Source: Siminovitchia terrae (GTDB lineage Bacteria > Bacillota > Bacilli > Bacillales > Bacillaceae_C). From it: a stretch of 61,546 nt of DNA. Below the pieces are notes generated by a model. It ran no database searches, was not told the origin of the DNA, and saw only the letters and a list, made by a program, of their open reading frames with translations. Position numbers and translations under genes: made by a program. Each line of letters begins with the position of its first letter. Positions within the stretch are counted from its first letter, which is position 1. The stretch covers positions 1 through 61,546 of the forward strand of contig NZ_QYTW02000027.1 in assembly GCF_003605405.2 (NCBI RefSeq), given 5' to 3'. Below, piece after piece: positions 54,563-61,546 of this stretch.

Positions 54563-54959
54563 ACAATCCTCTCCCGCATAAACTAGATTCTTTTATTAGA
54601 ATCATAGCACCTTCGTCTTTACATTTTCTGAACCAGATATTCATGTTAGCTTCTGTAAACCCTTTCTAAGTTTGGAGACAAAAATATAATTCGACAAAAA
54701 TCGACAAAAACAGAATAAAAATCAACAGTTTTTTATAAATGAAAGCGCCATTTTTGTTAAAAAGCTCTTTTATAGGTTTAAATGTACAGATTTTGTTCAG
54801 TTTATCAGTTCATAATACCTATTTGTTGAGAAAATGTTCAGTTTGAAAAAGATACTTAAAAAATTTGATAACTAATAGGTCAAAAGGAGGGATTTGTTTA
54901 TCAGCAGTTAGGCGACAGTATGGCAATGTGAAAAATAAACATGGGAGGAGAATATTGAA
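54563..54959. other. Divergent intergenic region before the adhesin
   Basis: It contains the motif AGAATCATAGCA-N4-CGTCT-N-TACA at 54598-54623 and is strongly AT-rich. It must hold the adhesin promoter, but no clear -35/-10 pair was identified. No gene. Confidence 0.5.
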
Positions 54960-57900
54960 ATGAGAAGAAAGATTGGTTTGATCACTTTTATATTTGTCCT
55001 AGTCTCACACACAGTCTTAAGTTCGTCCGTCCCGCTTACGGCAGTAGCGAAAGAACTAGAACAGAGTATATTTACTAATGTAACAATAACAGACGAACAA
55101 GGGACAATTATAGACGCAGACCAAAATTCAGTTAATCAGCTGAACATAGATGAGCAGGTGAATTTGAATTTCGATTGGTCTTTAGCGGATATGGAGGTGA
55201 GTGAAGGGGATACCTATTCATATATGCTTCCTTCAGAAGTGATTCCAAAAGCACAAGACGAAAAGCTGTTGACATCTGGGAATGAAGAAATCGGTACTTA
55301 CAATGTTTCTGCCGATGGACACGTGACATTCGCTTTTAATGAGAAAGCAGATGTTAATGCCGAAGGTACGTTGACACTTCAAGTCAATTTTAATAAAGAA
55401 GTCATAGCTGCTGATGAAAAAGTAGCGATTCCTTTTACCTTGAATCAACAAGAAAAAGTTATTCATGTTTCTTTCCAAACAGACAATGAATCAGAATCAG
55501 AGGATCCACAATCGGAAGATGAGCTGGACCAGGCTGCAGAAGTAGCTGAGGAAGACCATTCAAAAGCTGAGACAGAAGGAACATCAGCGGAAGAAACGTC
55601 CATTAAAGAAAAGAAATCAGATTCTCAAACGCAAGTGTTAAATGAGGGGGAAAAACGTGCTCCGAAACCAATCGAAGAAAATATTATCATAGATGGATCA
55701 CTCGTTTTAAAAAAGGCTGATGAGTCAGCAATTCAAGATGGAGAAATGATTAATTCAGAGGAAAATTTAAGAGTAGAATTTGATTGGGCATTACCTAATA
55801 ACCATGAGTATATTGCAGGTGATACATTCGAGTTACAATTACCTGAACAACTGGCTATTTATAATGAGATCAGTAATGTGTTAACAGATGGGGAAACGGA
55901 ATTTGGAACATATAAAGTAAGCTTAGATGGTAAGGTCCAATTCACTTTTAATGAAAATATTGAAAAGGTACCGAATGTTCGCGGTCATTTCTACGTTCAA
56001 ACAGAATTGAACAAACAAAACATCATAACGACAGAAAATATTCTAGAATTTAAAGTGAATAATGAAGTAATCGCAGAAATCCCAGTAAATGTAAAACCGG
56101 AGCATGGTCAAGCGATTGCTAAATCGGGTCAACCGCTTGGTGGATCATTTAATGCAGAAGAGATTGAATGGACTGTCATTGTGAACACAACAAGGGACTC
56201 GTTAAAAAATGCCATCATTCAAGATCCGATATTAGCAGGTCAAGAATTAATTATTGATTCCATTGTATTAAAGGAAGTAGAAGTAGATTTAAAAGGAACT
56301 ATAGTAAAAGAAAAAGACGGTACAGTTGACTTTGAAAACAATTCTAGTAAAGAACTACTAGAATTAGAATTAGGCGATACAAATAAAGCATATAAACTTA
56401 CATTTAGAACAAAAATCAAAGAAGATGAAAAGGATAAAGAAGGCGCAACTACGTATCATAATACAGCAAAGCTAGTTTCGGATAATAAAGATGACGCCGA
56501 AGCAGGTACATCCGTATCCGTTTCCCGTCCAAAATCACTTGAAAAAACATCAAGTTCATTTAATAAAGGTGATCGTTCCGTCGAGTGGACAGTAAATGCG
56601 AATTTTAATGAAAAAGCATTAAAAGCAGGAGAAACGATTACAGATGAGTTCACATTTACAGTCGGTGACAAAGCCTTAAACGATATATTTGAAATTAAAA
56701 ATATCGACATTAAACAAGTGGACTCTTTTAACAACGATGGTTCGGTGGGAAGTACTTCAATTGCACCAGAGGATTTATTTGAAATAAATATAGTTGGAAA
56801 TAAAATAACATACACGTTAAAGGCAGATACCAACAAAGCTTTTATTTTCAAATACAAAACGAAAGTCAAAGATGGAGCTTATATTACACATGATGGAACG
56901 ATAACGAATGAAGTATTATTAAATGGGAAGACAGCGGAAAGCAGCCAAGGTGTTTACCAGCAAGTTGGGAGAAAAGGCCATGGTGAAATCAATTATAAAG
57001 ATCAAACGATCGACTGGACCATTACAGTAAATGGAGATAACCAGAATTTGCACAACTTCGTTTTAACAGATGACTTTTCCGGGTCTGGTCAAAAACTAGT
57101 AGAAAATTCCATTAAGATTACGCCTGCAAAAGAGGGTGTGGTACCTACTATAGATGCGGACAAAGAAGGTTTTGAGATTGACTTTGGTCATATTACCGAA
57201 GCTTACACCATCACGTATCAAACGAAGTTTACGTATGATTTTGGCAAAGACAAAGAAAAACCAAACTTTACGAATGGTCTACACTTGTCCTATAAAACAA
57301 GTGATGGGAAGGACTACGAACTTGAAATTGGAGATAAAGTCGATCCAAATCATCAAACGAAAAATAATGGTGTCAAGAACGGTTCAGTAGATAATGAGAC
57401 AAAAGAAATTACCTGGACTGTTGATGTGAACTACAACCAGTTAAGCCTAGAAAATGCGGAGTTCCTTGATAAAATTGCTGATAACCAAAAATTAGTAGAT
57501 GGCTCATTTAAAGTGTATAAAACGACTATAGATAAAAAAGGTGGAATATCAGTTGGAGACGATGTAACAGAAAACCTCGCAATAACCACTGATAACGATG
57601 AAATTCAGATTAATTTAGGTGAAATAGATCAAAGCTATCGTATAGTGTTTAAAACCATCGATGAAGATGGTATCTATAATAGTAATGAAAAATATGAAAA
57701 CACAGCGCAGTTTATCCCACGTGAAGGGGAAGAACATAACCTAAAAGCACATGTTACGCTGCCTCATCAAGGAGAGTTTTTAGAGAAAAAAGGTGTGCAT
57801 AATAAAGAAGATTGGACGATTGATTGGGAAATCGTCGTTAATAAATCAAAGTCTAAGTTAAAAGATATCGTTGTAACGGATGACTTAGGCGATGAGAGTG

Positions 57901-60900
57901 TACAGGTTTTACTGGAAGATTCGATAAAGGTTACAAAAGAGGGATCTAATGAGCCTTTAGTTGCTGGAGAAGATTATGAAATAACATTTGATGGCAACAA
58001 ATTTGGGTTGAAAATTCCTGGAGAAAAATCAGACACATACATTGTCAAGTATTCTTCGTATATTTTAGCTCAGGAAACATCAAAAATTACAAATAATGCA
58101 AAGGTCAACTCAAACGGAGAGGTAGTCGGAGCGACTGAGAAAGTAGAGTCGGTCGAGGTAAAAGTCAGCTCAGGCGGTGGCCCTACTCAAGGCGGAACAG
58201 GAGAGCTTATCCTTGAAAAAGTCGAAGCCGGTTCGAACAAACCATTGGAGGACGTCGCCTTCGTATTAAAAACAGTCGTTGGTAATAAAGAAATTGTTGT
58301 TCGTGAAGGAAGCACAAATGCTGAAGGAAAGCTTCACTGGACTGGCCTTAAATACGGCGATTATACTCTAGAAGAGACTGTGCCAACGGGCTATTTAGCC
58401 GAAACACCATTAAAGATTAAGCTTGATTATGATAAGATGCCAGAAGGAATCAAAACAGAGAAAATTGTTAATGAACGTCAAAAAGGTACAGCTAAAATTG
58501 TAAAGAAAGACGCAGTAACAAAAGAGGCATTAGCAAATGCAATCTTCCGGATAACTAATATTGAAACAAACCAGAAATTCAAGCTAACAACGAATGAACA
58601 AGGTGTTGCAGAAGCAGAAGTACCTTTCGGAGAGTATAAGGTAGAAGAGATTCAAGCGCCTAAAGGATATAAAATTGCTACTAAATTAAGTGATATCAAG
58701 GTTGAAATCGGGAAAACAGCAGAAATTACAATTGATAACGATGCAGTTGTTGATGTTTCTGGAGAGAAAAAATGGATTGATAGCAATTCAGAAGAAAAAC
58801 GCCCGAAATCTATCACAGTTCAAGTGTTAAATGGCGATAAGATTGTTTCAGAAAAAAAAGTTACAGCTGACAATGGCTGGAAATACACATTTAAAGATTT
58901 ACGGAAGTATGATGAAAATGGTGATGAAATTACCTATACAATCAAAGAAGTTCCGGTTGAAGGATACCTCTCAAAAGTTGATGGCAACAATATCGTCAAC
59001 ATTGAATTGATGGACATTTCTGGTGTGAAGACATGGAAAGATGGAGATTCAGAAGATCGCCCCAAGTCTATCGAAGTTAACTTACTTAGAAATGGAGAGA
59101 TAAAAGACTCCAAAGAAGTCACAGAAGCTGATAACTGGAGATACAGTTTCACAGATTTAGAGAAGTATGATGAAGAAGGTAAAGAATATACGTATACAGT
59201 TGAAGAAGAAACAGTAGATGGTTACCAATCAACTGTAGATGGATTCAACATTGCGAACTTGCGTATCGGTAAAACATCCGTAGAAGGTGTGAAGACATGG
59301 AAAGACGATAACTCCAAAGATCGTCCGGAAATGATCAAAATTGACCTCCTTCAAAACGGCAAAGTTATTGACACGAAAGAAGTCACAGACGCTGATGGTT
59401 GGAAATATAGCTTTACTGACTTAGACAAGTACGATAAAAATGGTGCAGCCTATGAATACACAATTAAAGAGCAGTCTGTAGAAAAATACCAATCAACAGT
59501 GGATGGCTACGACGTCACAAACCTCCGTGTTGGAAAAACTGAAGTGTCTGGGACGAAGACATGGAAAGATGATAATGCTGAAGACCGTCCAGAGTTCATA
59601 ACTGTTAAGTTACTTCAAAATGGAAAGATAATAGAATCCAAGGAAGTAACAGCTAAGGACAACTGGAAGTACAGCTTTGCCGACTTAGATGAATTTGATG
59701 AAAATGGTAGAGTGTACGAGTACACTGTAGAAGAGGAGCCTGTAAAAGGCTATAAATCAACAGTCAAAGGTTATGATATCACGAACGTTCGTGTCGGCAA
59801 AACCTCCGTGGAAGGAACGAAAACATGGAAAGACGATAACTCTAAAGATCGTCCGGAAATGATTAAAGTGAACCTCCTTCAAAATGGTGTTGTATTTGCT
59901 ACACAGGAAGTCACAGTTGATTCTGAGTGGAAATACAGCTTCACAAACTTGGATAAATATGATGAAGAAGGAAAAGCATACGAGTACGCTGTAAAAGAGC
60001 AAGGTGTTCCTGGATATAAATCAGAAGTGGACGGCTTTGACATCACGAATACCAGATCTGAAAAAACCTCTGTTACCGTAACAAAAGGCTGGAAGGATGA
60101 TAACTCAAAAGATCGTCCAGAGTCGATTAAAGTGAACCTTCTTCAAAATGGTGAGGTAATTGATACAGCTGAAGTCACAGCAGATGATGATTGGACCTAT
60201 GAGTTCAAAGGTCTAGAAGCATATGATGAAGACGGAGTAGCATACGAGTACACTGTAAAAGAAGAAGCGATTAAAGGTTATGAAACAACCGTCGATGGAT
60301 ACGATATTACAAACGTACGTGTAGGCAAAACCTCTGTGGAAGGTAATAAGACATGGAAAGACGACAACTCCAAAGACCGTCCGGAAATGATCAAAGTCAA
60401 TCTTCTTCAAAACGGTGAAGTCATTAAAACAGCTGAGGTTACAGAAGAGACTGGTTGGAAATATAGCTTTGCCGATTTAGAAAAATATGATGAAGAAGGT
60501 AAAGAATATACGTACACAGTTAAAGAAGAAACAGTAAAGGGGTACCAATCAACTGTAGATGGTTTTGACATTACCAACTTGCGAGTCGGCAAAACATCCG
60601 TAGAAGGTATGAAGACATGGAAAGACGATAATTCCAAAGACCGTCCGGAAATGATTAAAGTTGATCTCCTGCAAAATGGTAAAGTAATTGCCACGCAAGA
60701 AGTCACGGCCGATACTGATTGGAAGTACAGCTTTACCGATTTAGACAGGTATGATGAAGAAGGTAAAGCGTATGAATACAGTGTGAAAGAGCAGCCTGTA
60801 AAAGGTTATCAATCAGCTGTTGACGGCTATAACATCACCAACCTGCGAGTCGGCAAAACATCCGCAGAAGGTATGAAGACGTGGAAAGACGATAATTCCA

Positions 60901-61546
60901 AAGATCGTCCAGAAATGATCAAAGTGGACCTTCTGCAAAATGAGCAAGTCATCGACACAAAAGAAGTGACAGCTGGCACTAGTTGGAAGTACAGCTTTAC
61001 CGACTTGGACGAATTTGACAAAAATGGTGCAGCCTATGAATACACAATTAAAGAGCAGCCTGTAGAAGGCTATCAATCAACGGTGGATGGCTACGACATC
61101 ACAAACGTCCGTATAGGCAAAACATCCGTGGAAGGTACGAAAGCATGGAAGGACGATAACTCCAAAGATCGTCCGGAAATGATTAAAGTGAACCTCCTTC
61201 AAAATGGTGTTGTATTTACTACACAAGAAGTGACAGCAAAATCAGATTGGAAATACAGCTTCACAGACCTGGATAAATATGATGAAGAAGGAAAAGCATA
61301 CGAGTACGCTGTAAAAGAGCAGGGTGTTCCAGGATACAAATCAGAAGTGGATGGCTTTGACATCACGAACACCAGATCTGAAAAAACCTCTGTTACCGTA
61401 ACAAAAGGCTGGAAGGATGATAACTCAAAAGATCGTCCAGACCATATCACCGTCAATCTTCTTCAAAATGGTGATGTAATTGATACAGCTGAAGTCACAG
61501 CAGATGATGATTGGACATATGAGTTCAAAAATCTAGAAGCATATGA
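54960..61546 (+). CDS. Giant Cna-B repeat surface adhesin, cut by the window edge
   Basis: At least 2195 codons are open, with no stop before the edge. Signal peptide RRKIGLITFIFVLVSHTVLS, then Ig-like adhesin domains with repeats of NLNFDW/VEFDW and an acidic low-complexity linker (residues about 180-235). Several collagen-binding-like domains follow, each with the pattern (I/V)xWT(V/I)xVN. Two SpaA-type domains begin near residues 1080 (GELILEKVEAG) and 1175 (GTAKIVKKDA). From residue about 1263 there are Cna-B domains of 88 residues each, with TWKDDNSKDRPEMIKVNLLQ as their signature. A cell-wall anchor is expected beyond the edge. GGGAGGAG precedes the ATG. Such proteins bind host or surface molecules or other cells. 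Confidence 0.9.
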   Translation, partial: MRRKIGLITFIFVLVSHTVLSSSVPLTAVAKELEQSIFTNVTITDEQGTIIDADQNSVNQLNIDEQVNLNFDWSLADMEVSEGDTYSYMLPSEVIPKAQDEKLLTSGNEEIGTYNVSADGHVTFAFNEKADVNAEGTLTLQVNFNKEVIAADEKVAIPFTLNQQEKVIHVSFQTDNESESEDPQSEDELDQAAEVAEEDHSKAETEGTSAEETSIKEKKSDSQTQVLNEGEKRAPKPIEENIIIDGSLVLKKADESAIQDGEMINSEENLRVEFDWALPNNHEYIAGDTFELQLPEQLAIYNEISNVLTDGETEFGTYKVSLDGKVQFTFNENIEKVPNVRGHFYVQTELNKQNIITTENILEFKVNNEVIAEIPVNVKPEHGQAIAKSGQPLGGSFNAEEIEWTVIVNTTRDSLKNAIIQDPILAGQELIIDSIVLKEVEVDLKGTIVKEKDGTVDFENNSSKELLELELGDTNKAYKLTFRTKIKEDEKDKEGATTYHNTAKLVSDNKDDAEAGTSVSVSRPKSLEKTSSSFNKGDRSVEWTVNANFNEKALKAGETITDEFTFTVGDKALNDIFEIKNIDIKQVDSFNNDGSVGSTSIAPEDLFEINIVGNKITYTLKADTNKAFIFKYKTKVKDGAYITHDGTITNEVLLNGKTAESSQGVYQQVGRKGHGEINYKDQTIDWTITVNGDNQNLHNFVLTDDFSGSGQKLVENSIKITPAKEGVVPTIDADKEGFEIDFGHITEAYTITYQTKFTYDFGKDKEKPNFTNGLHLSYKTSDGKDYELEIGDKVDPNHQTKNNGVKNGSVDNETKEITWTVDVNYNQLSLENAEFLDKIADNQKLVDGSFKVYKTTIDKKGGISVGDDVTENLAITTDNDEIQINLGEIDQSYRIVFKTIDEDGIYNSNEKYENTAQFIPREGEEHNLKAHVTLPHQGEFLEKKGVHNKEDWTIDWEIVVNKSKSKLKDIVVTDDLGDESVQVLLEDSIKVTKEGSNEPLVAGEDYEITFDGNKFGLKIPGEKSDTYIVKYSSYILAQETSKITNNAKVNSNGEVVGATEKVESVEVKVSSGGGPTQGGTGELILEKVEAGSNKPLEDVAFVLKTVVGNKEIVVREGSTNAEGKLHWTGLKYGDYTLEETVPTGYLAETPLKIKLDYDKMPEGIKTEKIVNERQKGTAKIVKKDAVTKEALANAIFRITNIETNQKFKLTTNEQGVAEAEVPFGEYKVEEIQAPKGYKIATKLSDIKVEIGKTAEITIDNDAVVDVSGEKKWIDSNSEEKRPKSITVQVLNGDKIVSEKKVTADNGWKYTFKDLRKYDENGDEITYTIKEVPVEGYLSKVDGNNIVNIELMDISGVKTWKDGDSEDRPKSIEVNLLRNGEIKDSKEVTEADNWRYSFTDLEKYDEEGKEYTYTVEEETVDGYQSTVDGFNIANLRIGKTSVEGVKTWKDDNSKDRPEMIKIDLLQNGKVIDTKEVTDADGWKYSFTDLDKYDKNGAAYEYTIKEQSVEKYQSTVDGYDVTNLRVGKTEVSGTKTWKDDNAEDRPEFITVKLLQNGKIIESKEVTAKDNWKYSFADLDEFDENGRVYEYTVEEEPVKGYKSTVKGYDITNVRVGKTSVEGTKTWKDDNSKDRPEMIKVNLLQNGVVFATQEVTVDSEWKYSFTNLDKYDEEGKAYEYAVKEQGVPGYKSEVDGFDITNTRSEKTSVTVTKGWKDDNSKDRPESIKVNLLQNGEVIDTAEVTADDDWTYEFKGLEAYDEDGVAYEYTVKEEAIKGYETTVDGYDITNVRVGKTSVEGNKTWKDDNSKDRPEMIKVNLLQNGEVIKTAEVTEETGWKYSFADLEKYDEEGKEYTYTVKEETVKGYQSTVDGFDITNLRVGKTSVEGMKTWKDDNSKDRPEMIKVDLLQNGKVIATQEVTADTDWKYSFTDLDRYDEEGKAYEYSVKEQPVKGYQSAVDGYNITNLRVGKTSAEGMKTWKDDNSKDRPEMIKVDLLQNEQVIDTKEVTAGTSWKYSFTDLDEFDKNGAAYEYTIKEQPVEGYQSTVDGYDITNVRIGKTSVEGTKAWKDDNSKDRPEMIKVNLLQNGVVFTTQEVTAKSDWKYSFTDLDKYDEEGKAYEYAVKEQGVPGYKSEVDGFDITNTRSEKTSVTVTKGWKDDNSKDRPDHITVNLLQNGDVIDTAEVTADDDWTYEFKNLEAY
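59022..61546 (+). repeat. Tandem 264-bp Cna-B units with 1320-bp super-repeat
   Basis: The DNA repeats at 264 bp (88 codons) from about 59022 on. Units differ in detail, and the whole pattern recurs after exactly five units: the stretch beginning near 59821 returns at 61141, and the variant TVTKGWKDDN unit at about 60061 returns at 61381. This indicates duplication of a five-unit block. The array continues past the edge. Confidence 0.85.

Noticed and set aside
54960-61546. Adhesin as a pseudogene
   Set aside because: The lack of a stop codon is due to the window edge; the frame is open throughout with consistent domain repeats.

Overview
The window comes from a low-GC, spore-forming Firmicute of the Bacillus group. 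Supporting signs are strong AGGAGG-type ribosome sites, a CotF-like spore coat protein, a preQ1-I riboswitch before queT, a T-box before the serine genes, methylglyoxal synthase, a YvdT/YvdS/YvdR-like TetR-SMR set and a Gram-positive Cna-B surface protein. No rRNA or tRNA genes were seen.

Layout. 1-320 is the cut-off end of an IS3-family insertion sequence. 390-6.2 kb holds minus-strand genes: queT, a zinc-knuckle peptide, a short aconitase, a small membrane protein, a zinc alcohol dehydrogenase and a coat protein. 7.2-13.5 kb has an MBL hydrolase, then a two-component system divergent from an ABC exporter and a DUF4097 protein. 13.9-32.1 kb is a plus-strand catabolic region: ACAD10/11-type acyl-CoA dehydrogenase, SDR, TetR regulator, APH-type kinase, ComB-family phosphatase, YkvI-type transporter, two AMP-forming CoA ligases, two saccharopine-dehydrogenase-like proteins, two acyl-CoA carboxyltransferases, a second MBL protein, a decayed biotin carboxylase and an intact biotin carrier. 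32.3-36.9 kb has FbpA-like and other small genes, a third CoA ligase and a HAD hydrolase. 37-40.1 kb is a T-box-controlled serine operon on the minus strand. 40.3-45 kb has a TPR-GTPase, mgsA and a TetR/SMR efflux operon. 45.7-50.1 kb has a CPBP protease with a MarR regulator, a flavin-binding PPOX-like protein and a short FtsH paralogue. 50.2-54.6 kb is a very large dual-kinase hybrid sensor flanked by two paralogous ribbon-helix-helix genes. 54.96 kb to the edge is a giant Cna-B repeat adhesin that continues outside the window.

Two things stand out. First, a structured repeat of about 193 bp occurs 14 times, always in the same orientation, from 6.6 to 47.3 kb. It begins TTAACTTCATTC and ends GCGCATTTGAT, lies at many gene junctions of the catabolic region, and supplies the stop codon of several genes. 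Its hairpins are kept while its fortuitous reading frame is not, so it looks like a non-autonomous element or structured RNA. Second, the catabolic region has the key parts (APH kinase, ACAD with a DGPDEVH active-site motif, SDR, CoA ligase) of the phosphorylation-dependent 4-hydroxyacyl-CoA route known from the Pseudomonas lva pathway and animal ACAD10/11. Here these parts are joined to carboxylases and to unassigned saccharopine-reductase-like and ComB-like proteins. Three ATACT-N8-AGTAT sites near the local TetR gene are candidate operators.
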